Assembly: GCF_047675955.1 (NCBI RefSeq)
Contig: NC_132929.1
Span: forward strand, 36,324,421-36,388,420
Length of the DNA stretch: 64,000 nt
From: Chlorocebus sabaeus
Taxonomy: Eukaryota; Chordata; Mammalia; Primates; Cercopithecidae
Direction: 5' to 3'
The position numbers and the translations under genes were made by a program. A model generated the notes under the pieces. It was not told the DNA's origin and ran no database searches. It saw only the letters and a program-made list of their open reading frames with translations. This document shows, one piece after another, positions 43,301 through 55,339 of this stretch (position 1 is its first letter; each line of letters opens with the position of its first letter).

Positions 43301-43399
43301 CTTTGAAGTATCCTTCTTTCCAATTAGAAAGGCAAGAAGGTCCCCAGGAAGGGTGCAATATGGGCTCCCAGATCCCACATTGTCTTCTCCAGCCGAAAC

Positions 43400-43785
43400 T
43401 CAACTCTGCTCTAGTCTAACCACACCACACTTCTCACTGTACCCTAGATATTCTTGGTCATTTGATCACTTCTTGTGTTTGGGTATTCTATTCCCTGTTG
43501 TCACCTTCCCTTCTGTACCTGCAAACTCCCTTCTTGCTTCGCAAGACCAAGAATAATTTAGTTCCTTTATGAAGATTTTCATGACCCCTGGGTCAGTTTG
43601 TCTAACACTGGGCCTCCTAGAGCCTCCATTTTTACTCAAGTGTCTCATGGTAAAAGGTTCATATACTGGTCGCTTTCACTGGACTGTCAGTTTCTTAAGG
43701 GCAGGGCCACATCTCGTTCATCACTCTACACCACCATGCCCTGCACAGATGCCTGATATGCAGGAAGTACTCCACTCAGCGTGGC
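43400..43785 (+). mobile_element. L2 LINE 3' region, plus strand
   Basis: The order follows L2: actctgctctagtctaacca, tgtacctgcaaactcccttc, ggactgtcagtttcttaagg, gcagggccacatctcgttca and gatgcctgatatgcaggaag. It overlaps the start of a 184-codon plus-strand frame that should not be read as a gene. Confidence 0.72.
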
Positions 43786-46254
43786 CTATGGGTGGAGTTT
43801 ACCGGGCTAAATCACACACCTATCAAGGTCTCCTTGGGGGAAGTGAAATCGAATTGGAAGGGTCAACAGTAAATTCCATTGGTGTTTTCATTTGTTTTTT
43901 CATCCGCCATCATGACACCCTCGCTTATCCTCCAAACTTTCTGCTTAACAAGACTTTGCCGCTCCCTCCTCTTTTGCCAGATGGCAATGCACTCACTACT
44001 TCCAACACCCAGATACATCCATCAAGCGACTTCAAATTTGAAACACATCAGAAACTTGCTGGGCATGGAACGGGTAATGAGGAAATGGCATATGTGCACT
44101 GTGGGATCGTGATGGGGCTGTAAAGTTAATCAAGAAAGAAACAGTTCCACCAAGAGCCCGTGAACGTACCTGAAAGGATGGGCAGGTTTGCCCAGGTGTG
44201 AGCCGTAGGCTGGCTGAATGTCTCTTTCTCATGTGGGTTATGGGAAACCAACATGCCTCTAAATCACTGGCTGGACCTCAACTGAACTTTCAGTTTTTAT
44301 TTTCCACTCCCATACTATTTTTGAAAGTGTTAAATAATTGCCTCTACAGCTAACCACTAAAGGCCTCATTTAACAAAAATCAATATGGAGCAGTACAAGC
44401 GTGGAATAAACCAAACCAGAGGCCAAAGCTTAAAATCCATCTCACAACTGAATCATAAGCGGTAAAATTAAGAGCAGGTGCACTGACAGACAGAGGTGAA
44501 GGCTGGCCTGATAAAATGGATTTTGGTTATTTCTAATGAACTCATCACAGGCAGACAATCAGAAAGGACTGACCAGGTGGGAGGGAGGAGCTGACTTTGG
44601 CAACGATGTGTCTTCTCCACAAAATGATTATTTCCAGAAAGGATGCAGAGTAGAGGCTGTAGTTCATTTACGGGAGTTTCAATCGGCATTATTTCATTTC
44701 TCCTCCCTAACACATCTTCACTGAATATGCACTGCATGTGTGGTTATTTTTAAAAAGGGCACAGTGAACACAGCTTATGAAACTTCAGTCATCATCCTAA
44801 TCAGGCAACTAATGCCCTATTCAAGATCTGTGTATGCTAGCGACCCCATTTTAGAACTATTTTCCCTGGGGTGAACAGAGAGTAAAGCAGGGCCACCCCT
44901 TTCCCTTAATAACAGGTTCTTAACTGTTAGTCCCAGGAAGTAAAGCAAAAGCAAACGAACTTCCATGATAAATATTTAAGAAAAATACTCTTTGAGTTAG
45001 AATGGAAGTACATGTGCAAACTGCTATTTGAGATAACTGTCTTGATAAGCCTCTTGCAAATATAATACGAAGCAGAAAACCTGTTAACTCTTTTTGTCTG
45101 GTCTTTATTCACCAGGGTTGGGTGCTCTTACATGGTAGGGGGAATCTGGACTAGTACTATCTTGATGAAATTGCAAAAAGAGCAAAAAAAAAAAAAAAAA
45201 AAAAACCCATTTGGTTGAGCACTGTGAGCTGACATATGCACCTGTAAGCCAAGATAATTACAGAGCTGCTCTGCAAATTTGGTTAGGGTTTAGGGGATAA
45301 TCTTAGACTAATAAAATAAACCATCCTTGAATGTTCTAGTCATCAGGTAGCAAAAGCCTGCTTAGGTCTCAGTGGATTCCTTCTTTCTGGCCTCATCGGG
45401 AGTTAGACATTGATGTTATAAACTCTTATGCCATGAGTGTGCCTCTCTTATGTCTGATATCCATTTGGAATCACCTCGGAAAACTCACTATTACCAGCAG
45501 TTTCTTCAAGCAGGCCACCCTCTATGCTCCTGAATGTTCTCTGACCAGGCTGTGCCTCTCTTTTCCTCTAATAATTAGCCACCCATTGTCCCCCTCCAAT
45601 TTCTTCCAACCCTATTTCCTACCCCTTGCATTTTTCTTGCTTCTTTCATTTTTCCTGTGTATGCTGACTGCCTAGTTCCTCTTCTACTAAATTATGCTCT
45701 ATTATTTCCACAGCCTGAAGAACTCACAGCTGAAGCATTATTTCTAACCTTATTTTGTATTCCTAGCATGTGCTATAACCTGTTTTGAGTTTTATTTGCA
45801 GCCAAGATGCTGACACAGCTCCAATTTTGTTTTCATATTTTGATTGGGTAGGAGTGTTCATTACTGTGGGTACTAGGGTAGGGAAGAAAACTTATTTTAA
45901 AAAGGCACAATTTACACCTTCGTTAAAGGGCTTTTTGTTTCTGAATGTTGCTCATTTAAATTCTAAAAACTACAAATGTTCAAAAAATATAAATTCCTTT
46001 TTTCTTGGAGAAAAAAGGATTTTAATGAAAATTGTAGTAGTCCAATGTAATTTTCCTATTATGTTTTTAATGTTGTGCCTATGATGTCTGATCTCGTTTT
46101 GTGTTTCTTAACTGACCAGCACATATAGGCAGGTGTGGAAAGCCTAGAAGTCAGGGGTTTGTAAGAAATGATGTTTTCAAAGCCCAATTCAGCTCTACAC
46201 TAACCAGCCTTCCCAGGGACAACTGCTTCATTTGTGACATTATTGAATTCATGG
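43786..46254. other. Unique sequence; poly(A) at 45184
   Basis: No firm repeat is called over 2.5 kb, although 45430-45680 is pyrimidine-rich and faintly L2-like. A 22-base A-run at 45184-45205 is not preceded by a recognised retroposon. Confidence 0.4.
45184..45205. repeat. A22 mononucleotide run
   Basis: Twenty-two uninterrupted A bases follow an agagc spacer. No Alu, L1 or processed transcript is recognised upstream. Confidence 0.9.
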
Positions 46255-46310
46255 TTCATATTAAGCTTATATCTCATAACTATGAGATATAACCATGAGT
46301 AATTCATGAA
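46255..46310. repeat. Perfect 12-bp hairpin inside a longer imperfect palindrome
   Basis: ttatatctcata (46267-46278) and its exact complement tatgagatataa (46281-46292) are separated by only two bases. Outer attcatg-type segments near 46249 and 46301-46309 extend the symmetry imperfectly. The inner arms are AT-rich and could extrude as a cruciform. No known MITE family was recognised. Confidence 0.7.
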
Positions 46311-46412
46311 TTTCAGCTACAGGGAACCGCTTAGATGGGGCATAAAATTTCCAATGAGTTTTCCCAAAAAGGAAAGTGTAGGATGAGTGAGGTTTCATGC
46401 TCCTTTATGTTT

Positions 46413-46583
46413 GTTTGCTTTTTAGAGACCCAGTCTCATTATGTTGCCCAACCTCGAGCTCAGTGGCTACTCACAGACCCAATCACAGTGTACTGCAGCC
46501 TCAAACTCCTGGGCACAAGAGATCCTCCTGCCTCAGCCTCCTGAGTAGCTGAGATGACAGGAGTGCTTCACCAGGCCTGGTTA
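46413..46583 (-). mobile_element. Alu monomer or AluJ arm, minus strand
   Basis: Inverted single-arm Alu: agagacccagtctcattatg, ttgcccaacctcgagctcag, actgcagcctcaaactcctg, ggcacaagagatcctcctgc and ctgagtagctgagatgacag. Only one arm is present, so FRAM/FLAM-type monomer or truncated AluJ are both possible. Confidence 0.82.
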
Positions 46584-46653
46584 GTTCTCACAGTTGAAGA
46601 GATTTAATTTCATGGGACTCTTCTACTCCAGAATCTTCAAGAACTCCACAGTT

Positions 46654-46844
46654 AAGGTTGTCAGGTAAAATACTAGATACCCAATTACATTTGAATTTCA
46701 GATAAGCACCAAATAATATTTTTGTATAATTATGTCACATGCAATGTTTGGGACATAATTATATCAACAATTATTCTTTGTTTATCTGAAACTCAAACCT
46801 CTCTGGGCATCTTGTATTTTTATTTGCTAAATCTGGCAACCCTA
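46654..46844. mobile_element. MER53-type palindromic MITE
   Basis: The two halves are inverted copies: aaggttgtcaggtaaaatac and tgaatttcagataagcac at the left mirror tttgtttatctgaaactcaa and ttgctaaatctggcaaccct at the right, joined through taattatgtcacatgc and gggacataatta. This is a small DNA transposon consisting almost only of terminal inverted repeats. Its RNA or single strand would fold into one long hairpin. Confidence 0.82.
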
Positions 46845-46904
46845 TCCACAGCGTATAAGGGAACAAGCTTTAACTCTTAAGGTAGGCCTTCTGAGTCCCC
46901 CACA

Positions 46905-47335
46905 GACTGACTCCCTTTTCTTTCTGCCTTATTTTCTGCTATATCCAACTCCCCCTATCCTCCCAACCTCCATTCCACTGAGTCTGCGTTACTTTCCCAT
47001 CTGGAATGCTTTCTTTCCTTCTCTCACCCTGGATTATTCAAGACTGCCTCCTCAGGGAAGCCTTCCCTGAACACCCAGCCAAAAGAAATCTCTTGGTCCT
47101 TTTAGACCAGAGAGCTTGTTCTGTGTGGACCATTCATTTGTACCTCTCACACACTTGCCTGGGCACTTAGCTATCATTTCATCTCTATACTGTATTATAC
47201 CCAAGAGCACACAAGCTCTTGGGTAGCAGTGGCCTTGCCTTACGTTTCTTTGTGTGCTTTGCAGTGTCCAGTACTAGGCCTTTCACATAGTTGGTGCTCA
47301 CGAGACACCTACTGATAGAAAAGGCCACTATTGAT
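46905..47335 (+). mobile_element. L2 LINE 3' region, plus strand
   Basis: Clear L2 phrases: catctggaatgctttctttc, actgcctcctcagggaagcc, ttccctgaacacccagcc, gggcacttagctatcatttc, ctttcacatagttggtgctc. The 3' TGAA array is replaced by tactgatagaa. Confidence 0.85.
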
Positions 47336-47499
47336 TGTCACCGAGCTGCTCTCTTTTGCAGCTTCATATTTCTCACACTTATCTCCCTGCATTGAGGGAA
47401 GGCTCAACCCATTCTCCACAATGTGAGCATGAACCCGATACATGAACTTCATCATACACCTCATTAAAAACTTGATAGCCAGATTCATTTCTCATGGAC

Positions 47500-47665
47500 A
47501 AGTGAATAATAAGTAATGCAAAACCCAGTCTTATATGGGCAAGCCACTTATTCTCTCTGTAGATCAGTTGTCTCATCTGGGAGAAGGGCCTGGTTCCTCC
47601 GCTACCTCTCAGGATCATGACGATATGTGAGATCTTGGGAAAACACAGGTAGCACAGTGCTGCGG
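47500..47665 (+). mobile_element. MIR-like fragment, plus strand
   Basis: atgggcaagccacttattct, ctctgtagatcagttgtctc, atctgggagaagggcctggt and ctctcaggatcatgacga fit the forward MIR core with drift. Confidence 0.55.
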
Positions 47666-47795
47666 TGCATTTAGTGATGAGGCCAAGAACATTGAATAAA
47701 CTTCTCTAAGTATATTCTGTTTAAACCGGATGCTTGAGTTTCTCATGAGAATTTCAGGGCACATGCCAGAAGCAAATTTTCAAATCATGGCTGAC

Positions 47796-48072
47796 AAGGT
47801 GGGATTTTTATTTTATTATTTATTTTTATTTTTATTTAGTTATTTTTATTATACTTTAAGTTCTAGGGTACAAGTGCACAATGTGCAGGTTTGATACATG
47901 GGTATACATGTGCCATGTTGGTTTGCTGCACCCATCAACTCGTCATTTACATTAGATATTTCTCCTAATGCTATCCCTCCCCCAGACCCCCACCCCCCGA
48001 CAGGCCCCGGTGTGTGATGGTCCCCGCTTTGTGTCCAGGTGTTCTCACTGTTCAATTTAAGGTGGGATTTTT
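47796..48072 (-). mobile_element. Young L1PA-type tail with 14-bp target-site duplication
   Basis: The insertion spans 47810-48058 and is the terminal 3' UTR of an L1PA element, inverted (gtgcaggtttgatacatggg, gtgccatgttggtttgctgc on the plus strand). The perfect repeat aaggtgggattttt flanks it at 47796-47809 and 48059-48072. The tail is T-rich with A interruptions at 47810-47845. The C-rich part at 47979-48008 is the polypurine, G4-forming segment typical of L1 3' UTRs. It is severely 5'-truncated and encodes nothing. Confidence 0.95.
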
Positions 48073-48599
48073 TTTTAAATGACACAAACGGAGACAAAAG
48101 TAGCTGGCAAGCAGGTGGCAGGATTCTCCTGCTAGCCTAGGGTGCTAAGTCTTGGCCGCTGGAAGTTTATACTTACAAACTACCTCATATGATTGCCTGG
48201 ATTTTGGAAATATGCAAAAAATAAATTTCTTGACAAAATACAATAGAGTAATCATGTCAGCTTTAACTTTCTCTAAAAACTGTTTCAAATGTTTCTCTTT
48301 GAAAAAACTCTTTTGTTTTTCCTCATATGGTTCCCCACACCTACCTTGTGTGAGTCATCATCTCATGCACCAGGGGCTTTCAAAACATGAGTAAAGCAAG
48401 ACATCTACTGTCTATCTTGTTAGGAACTTGCTTTTCCTTTTTGCTCCTGTTGCACTACAGCAAAGATGGTAGGGCGTTCACGCACCCATGTGCCTAACGG
48501 CAAGGTGAGCCACACGCAGGGGCCATCCTAGCCAAGAATGCCCAACACTCCTGCAAAACCTCATTTCACTGCTGGATCTACAGGCAACCCATGCACTGC

Positions 48600-48830
48600 G
48601 ATTCCTCCTCCTGACACTCCCATTCCAGGCTCAATTAGTGGAATCCCAGTCTTATATCCACACCACAGCAGCACATTAAAATGTCTCTGATTAAGCCCTG
48701 GATTAGCATGTGCCCAGACTTTATCTTAATTGCCGATTAAGATTAATCCCGCTAGGGAGTTTTCCAGGGCTGCTTTATTACCATGGGGTGAATCATTACA
48801 TATTTTGAGTTGCAAGTTCCATTTAGTTTT
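48600..48830. promoter_or_regulatory. Candidate enhancer with K50-homeodomain sites
   Basis: A compact cluster of GATTA/TAATCC cores lies at 48689-48750: tgattaagcc, ggattagcat, cttaattgcc, gattaagattaatcccgc. The last holds a direct taatccc, the OTX/PITX-class site. The surrounding sequence has no repeat and ends in ccatggggtgaatcattaca. The spacing of four such sites in about 65 bp is striking; function is inference. Confidence 0.38.
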
Positions 48831-51800
48831 CTTTGACTACAATGGGAGACCCAGACTCTCTTGGCCTCTAAAGAAGGGGCTCTTTATTGCTTTCTGAAAA
48901 CCTCCCTTGACAGCTCATTTGCACCTGAAGGTTGTGGGGGATGAAACCTTGATCCATCTTGACAAGTCTATGAAAACTGGAACACAGGGAGTCACAGGCT
49001 TTCCAGCGGGCTCTTGGCTTTCAATATCTACAGTGAACTTTGACTTGAAGAGTGATCTTTAAATACTTGGTGCTGGCTTAATCATTCAGTGATTTACTCA
49101 AAATCTTTTTTTCTCTCTGTCTTTCTCTTGCTCTACATGGATGCACATATTTGTTTTCTGAACCGTTGAGGATATGGTATATACATGGTCCTTTAGCGCT
49201 ACACACTTCAGTGTGTGTTTCCCGAGAATGGGAATGTCTTACATAACCACAGCAGAGTTATGAACTTCAAAAATTTACATTGGTACTTTTTACTGATCCT
49301 GATTTTACCAATACTTTTACCAGTACTGATTTACTCCAAAATCTACTTCACTAAGTGATACCCAATAACTATTAAGTCTAGTTACAAAAAATGGGTGGGA
49401 ATTGAAAGCAAGAGAACTCTCCATGTTAGAGGTAAAGCGATGAGATCTAGAAAAGAGAAGTAATTTAGTGAAGGTCACGCAGAGGCAAAAGAGTCCAGAC
49501 AAACTCAAGCACTCAGGGGCAACTTCTAGCCATTGAATTGATACGCACATAAAGACTCAAGGAAGGTCAGGTCAGTATCCACTCTGGAAACATCCAGAGC
49601 TACCTGGCCAAGCAGACTTGACACTACCCTACCTCGATGTGGAAATCTCCCAAGGGCAGAGGCCAAGAGCTCTGTTTTTGAAAAGGTGTGCTTCACATTT
49701 ATGTGACACATAAGAAAGACTTGATGATAGCTATACCTGTTTCACTGAAATACTTCTTTTCTCCCAGCTTTAAGATGCAAATTGTTCATGGAATTCCGTT
49801 TGGCCGTCTGGGGAGGCATAAGTCAGGAGCATTGAGGAGCACTGAGCAGCAGAGTGGAGATCACTAACGTGGCACAGATGTGAGACCCTTTGATCATAGT
49901 ACGTGCCTTTGGCCTGACTCAGACTGGAGGACCTGGTGAACACCCACAGCCATGGCTTCTGGGGATTCCTAATAGGGCCGTTCCCTGCTTTCTACCTCAG
50001 GGAACCTGATCATGTTATTGCTCTGAATGGGTGGGCTTTTGTCAGAGTATCTGGGTCAGGTGAGTCTGCGTAGTACTTTTCAATGTCAAGGCCAGTCATG
50101 ATATTCATCGTCAAATGTGTTGCTCCATTCTGTGATGTCTCCATCTGAGAATCTGTCCTAATCCAAGAGCCAACACTGGAAATGGCTTCATCCTGAGAGG
50201 CCATCAACAGAGACTTCAGAAGGATCACAGAGGCCCAATCTCCTGCACAGATCCTCCACCAGACATCCCTTCCTAAGAACTCTTCCTCATATGGCTGTGG
50301 GTGTTCCTGCTTCTGCTAGAAGAGTGTATGCCAAGAAAAGAGAATGCCCCTCTCTGCTTTCCCTACCCTGCTTACTGCCCTGGGCAGCTACCAGTCTTAG
50401 TAGTATTTGGGAGTCCTAATGGATGCACTCATATCTAGGTAACATAAACACCCACAGTCTTTATCTTCCTTTACGCTAAAGTCCTAAGATATACCACATT
50501 GGCTGCTAGTATTTCTGAATGGACAGAAGTCATTTGCTGGTCTGTTTCTAAAGGTTGTAGTCTGCCACCTCCGTGGTAATTTCATCCTAAACCAGAGCAT
50601 AAGAATTGAGAACGAAAGCTTTCTCTTTTGTTGAACCCACAGTATAACCATGTTCCGTAGATTCTATTACAAAACAACCATTGGCTTTAACTGGAAACTT
50701 GAAAATTTAGGGTAATTATAGTATCAATTCACGATTACTCAACACATTTCCTCAACTTCCTTTGTGACTGATATTTTGAATATGTTACTGTAACATTCGT
50801 TAAAGAAAGTGTGCTGTCCTGAAACAAGTGAGGCCTAAGACACCCCACACGTCTAAGATTTCTCACCTATGATTCATGCGGCTGCCAAAATATCTTTTAC
50901 ATTCTTTCTTCTTTCAGTCCTTCTCTCTTAAGTTCCCTAAACTTGGGTCTGAATTTGCCTTCAGCACTAGTAGTAACGGATGGGTTTTCCATGTTATTCT
51001 GGTCCAAGCTGCAAATGATTAGATTCCCTACCGAGCCCTGATGGTGGTATTGCTAGGCTTTAACTTGATGGGACTGACTTTGTTAATAGAATTCTCTCTT
51101 CAGTTGTTTGACTATGTTAATGTTGCTAGAAGGAAAAAAACCCCTGATTTTCCTATATGTAAGCTGTTTTCAAATTTGCGTGGGGGTTCTCCTGAACAGA
51201 TCTGCAGTTTTCTTCCTATGGAGACACTACAATTACACGTTCCTTTTTCTCTTTATAAAAACTAATATCTTGCTAGGCATTCTGCCAGCAGTACTGAAAT
51301 TTAGTTCTGATAAAAATCCTTCTTGGATATTTCTGGTCTAAGCTTTAAGATCTCTTTTCCTTCTTTCTGTCTTTGCTCTTTCCCCCTCCCTGATTACCCC
51401 CTACTCAAGGCACGTGCATACACATGCACGATTCATTTATGCCTACCTTGGAACAGATCTGAGCCAACATATTCCCTGGGGGGAACAATGGTCTCTTTTC
51501 CTATTAATGAACAGTATGTTGTTGCAGATTCATGGAGGGCTTAATTTAATAAACATGGAAAGATGAATATGCTTATGGGACATCAAACCTCTTTAGGTTT
51601 AAAATTACTGACATAGAAGAATTGTCTCGTGAAGCACCCCGTCCTTTCATGGCTGGGTCATTATGGAATACAGTGCGGCAGGGGAAAAACTTCCCCTACC
51701 TGGGACTTCGACTCCTTCTACCCTTTGACTCCATCTGCTCCATCCCTAAGTGCCAGAGGAGGCGTCAGATCTGCAGAAGTCAGCAATATTTGTGTGTGAA

Positions 51801-52364
51801 CTAGTTCAACCTCCAATTCTGTGGCTTAGTCCTTATCGGTAATTCGATGGGAACCCAAAACTTTGTCGAAGGGGAAGGTATTTTGCTGGCTCGGCTAGAA
51901 TTGAGTTTAGACAGCACCCACGATATTGTGATAACCAACCAGCTTGAGGCAAAGGCACTCATGACCAGCTTGCAGGAGCAGGCCTCGTCCCAACTCCTAC
52001 TCCCTTTCTCTCCCCGCCACTCTTATTAGACACACTTCAGACTGAATCCTCTGTGCTCCCGACCTCACTCTTCCCACTCTTGTGGGGGGAAAAGCACAAA
52101 ATAAGAGAATAAGAATGGATTCAGCTGGTAAATTAGACTCTATAGTATGAGTTAATAAAGACCAGCCCCTCATTGGCCATGCTGAACCTGACCTTTCCCC
52201 ATCCTGAAACCATGGCAGACATTGCTAATTGATCACAGAACTCTTTCCCATTAATACACAAATAGCCCACAAATCTTTCTCACCACAGTACTTTAAGCAG
52301 TTCCTACCAATCAAATGGAGTTGATATGGGACCTGAATCCTACTCACAGTTCTGGGTTCACTGA
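48831..52364. other. Long unique non-coding stretch
   Basis: About 3.5 kb with no firm repeat call. Frames of 60-82 codons on both strands overlap and show no domain. The 51620-52020 part keeps several CpGs (gtgcggca, ttcgact, gtcgaagg, ggctcggct) and may be under constraint, but nothing more specific is visible. Confidence 0.4.
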
Positions 52365-52590
52365 ATAATCCTAGACTGTTGGGGTCTGAATCCCAGCTCT
52401 ACCACTTAAAAGCAGTGTGACTTTGTGTAAGTTATTTTGTGTCTCCATTTCACCAACGGTAAAAAGATAACTACAATCTTTTTCTCATATGGTTGCTGTG
52501 AGTATTAAATGAGTTGATATTGTAAAAATGCTGAGAACAGTACCTGGCACACATCAAAAGGGAATGATGTGTTTGCTGTTGTTGTTATTG
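52365..52590 (+). mobile_element. MIR SINE, plus strand, well preserved
   Basis: Forward MIR with ctgaatcccagctctaccac, gcagtgtgactttgtgtaag, ggttgctgtgagtattaaat, gagttgatattgtaaaaatg and gagaacagtacctggcacac. Nearly the full length is present. Confidence 0.92.
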
Positions 52591-53129
52591 TTCAAATACA
52601 AATGCCAGGCAGGAGGGATGTGTTACAGAGTATCAGCCCCTTCCCCTTCATCTTGGATTAGTCTGTCAGATGGCTAGGTAATCTGGCAAGGTCTTCAGGA
52701 GAGGAGGGAACTAAAACAGGGGAAACTCTGTCCAGCCATTTAAAGATGCAAAAGGCTGCCTGGTGGGGAGCAAAGGGCTGGGAAGCCAGTGAGCAACAGA
52801 GAGCTGGGTGCTGGGGAGAAAGAAAGGAAGGAGCATCAAAGACTTCACAACCAGGCTTTATTTAAGTACATGTGCTCTTCTGCTCCTTTTAAATTATGCA
52901 AACCAAACTGAGATAGGCACAGCACAGCACAGATCCTCCACTAAAAGGGTAAGAAGCTTGCAATTGAGCCATGGCTGTAAAAGGAAGACAAGGTATGGGG
53001 TCCCCAGGGTTGGGGGTCCAGGTCTGGTTAGGGGAGTGGAGTTCTTGTAAAGAGTCCTTAAATCTTTCTCTGTACCAGTGACTGTCTAGACATGGCATCA
53101 GTAACAGTGCAATTACCGTCTTTGGATTT

Positions 53130-53420
53130 ATGCAGTCCTATCCTTACCATTCTGTTTAAACCTGCAACCGGCCTCCCTTTTTCCTTGCCCTATTTTTCCT
53201 TCTTCCCTTAGCACTTATCACCTTGTACCACTATACACTTTATTTATTTCTTGTATTTACTGCTAATTGTCTGTCTTCTCTCTGCAGAAATATATGCTCC
53301 TCAAAGACATGAGTAATTGTCTGTTTATCTTCATTGATATATCTCTAGTACCTGGAGTAGTGCCTAGTTAATAATAGGTGCTGAATAAATATTTACTGAA
53401 TAAATGAATGAATGTTATTA
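53130..53420 (+). mobile_element. L2 LINE 3' terminus, plus strand
   Basis: Excellent L2 match at the end: cttagcacttatcaccttgt, tttatttatttcttgtattt, ctctagtacctggagtagtg, aataggtgctgaataaatat, then a tgaataaatgaatgaatg array. Confidence 0.92.
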
Positions 53421-53644
53421 CTCCTTACAAGCAGTCCCATACTCTAAAACATCAGGAGCCCTTTAAGACGAACAAAAACAAAGCCAAAATAACTACGCAG
53501 AAACAAAGCATAAGAATGTTCACAATTTAGTCCTCTCCAACAAAGTATATTCCAACTAGTTAAGTGAAAAGCTGAATGCAAAACAAAGTAAGACCCAGAA
53601 CATTAGTTCAGGAAGAAACACAGATACGGAGAAATCACAAGGAG

Positions 53645-53800
53645 CAGCCTCACGGTATCATGGAAAATTGATGGCCTAGATATCAGAGACCCTGGTTGCA
53701 GACCCAGCTTTGCATAAATCTGTGTGACCTTAGGCAAATCACCTTGCCTCTCTGGGCCTCAGTTTTTCCAGTTAAGTTTGATTGAATTCAAATATTTAAT
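53645..53800 (+). mobile_element. MIR SINE, plus strand
   Basis: gatatcagagaccctggttg, cagacccagctttgcataaa, tctgtgtgaccttaggcaaa, tcaccttgcctctctgggcc. The tail after cagtttttccag is lost. Confidence 0.85.
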
Positions 53801-54543
53801 GTGTATTCATTTCATCACTTCTGTCTCTAAAATGGCATAATCTTACCTAGTCCCACCTGCCATTAAGATGCTAAAATAGCCTACTACCTAAATGTGATCA
53901 TTTCTGTGAGAGAAATTAAAATTGCATGCTCTGCCTCCTATCCCTGTGGGCTGCAGTCCCCGGATGGATTACACCTTCATTTCAACATCCTTACTCAGCA
54001 CAGTAGGCATTTACTCTAAAAGGTGAAGTCCAAAGAGTCCCCGCATGAAGCAGAGTCCAGGTGCTCACCCCCAGTAGCCACTTTGGAGAACTGAGCATCA
54101 CACCGCAATCTCGGCGGCACAGGGAATGAGTAAAATACCGATAGTCGAGGAGCATATTGAACTGCTGAGCAAGGGGTGTGCAAATACTATTTCAAATGGC
54201 TTAAAAAGCATCACAGCAATGTAAGTGGGTTACGGTTGCCTCACAAAAGCACATCTGGAGGATCTCTTTGCTTTCTTGCATCCTTGAATATTGAACCCAG
54301 AAAAATAAATTGACTTGCTGTTTAATCCAATAGTCAATATAAGCTTCTATTGTATAGACTCGATTGACTTAAAACTCAAGCTATAGCCTCCGGCAAGAAA
54401 AAATGTAACACAACTGCGCAGGCCTGGTATTGATACATATCACAGGTAGCTGTTTCTTCAGCAAGGAACAATTATCGAATGGTCAGTGCTGAGGGATCAA
54501 TGTGCTTCATAATTTCTGATGTGGCTTACTGAACAGCTGGGCA

Positions 54544-54547
<4 letters not shown>
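53801..54547. other. Unique sequence
   Basis: CpG-bearing patch at 54100-54150 (cgcaatctcggcggcac, accgatagtcgagg). No repeat or gene is recognised. Confidence 0.38.

Positions 54548-54576
<29 letters not shown>
54548..54576. repeat. T29 mononucleotide run
   Basis: This is the longest homopolymer in the window, uninterrupted. Sequence beyond it, read on the minus strand, is not a recognised Alu or L1, so the source of the tract is unclear. A second impure T-rich run lies at 54626-54641. Confidence 0.92.
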
Positions 54577-54581
<5 letters not shown>

Positions 54582-55339
54582 TTTACGGGTCTGATGGCTT
54601 TCTAAAGGAATTAGGTTACTGTGATTTTTTCTTTTTTTTTTCTCATGCAAAAGGACCTGCCTTTCTTTCCCTGTTCTAACGAAAGGGCACCCCCCATCGA
54701 GTTCCAAAGAGCCCTTGCCCCTTAATGTGCCCTCTGCCATGCGTTACCTTAGGTTATGTGGCAAACCTAACCTCATACTACAACCCAATTACCTTGGTGC
54801 AGACAACTGGCTGTATTTGATTGTTCTGCCGTTGACAACAGGATGGATTAGCAGGGCTAGAAATTAAATTATATTGTGTATTCTTCAATGCCTTATGTAC
54901 AAACTCTTCTGGCTGTCAGATGTTCTGTTTGGCTTCCTCAGGGACTTGAAGGCAGGGGGTCAGGAACTAAATTTTTTGAGAACTGACAGCTCCCTTTAGC
55001 GAAAAACAGAATCCTCCCACCCTTACCCCTTCTCAGTTCAAAGAACTGCTTCCTGCTTCTTTGCATGGAAGATAGTTACTATTTTTTTCTTTCCCTTTTG
55101 AGTCAGGATCCCCGGAGAGCCTTAAAAGAGCACAGTGTCTACTGGTTAAAGGGTAACCATTTTCAGGGAATTTGCATTAATCTTATTACATTTTATCTCC
55201 CTTCAGGGTGAGGGAGCGGGCCGGACTGTGAGGTTTCCTTTGAGTTTCAGGTTTAGACACACCCCAGAACTCAAAGTAAAAATGATACAGGCTTAATAAC
55301 AACTTCCCAAGAAGACGTTTCAAGTTCAAAGTGGACTGT
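54577..55339. other. Unique sequence
   Basis: No repeat or gene is recognised. Reading the minus strand into the T29 run gives aaagattt then poly(A), but no polyadenylation hexamer was found near it. Confidence 0.38.

Noticed and set aside
43569..44123. 184-codon plus-strand open frame
   Set aside because: It begins inside an L2 3' region, shows no domain, and overlaps another plus-strand frame in a different phase.
45430..45680. Pyrimidine-rich L2-like stretch
   Set aside because: No L2 landmark phrase is preserved, so composition alone could explain it.
48465..48600. Possible ribosomal-protein or small-RNA pseudogene after agcaaagatggtagg
   Set aside because: No continuous similarity to a remembered transcript could be followed beyond a few bases.
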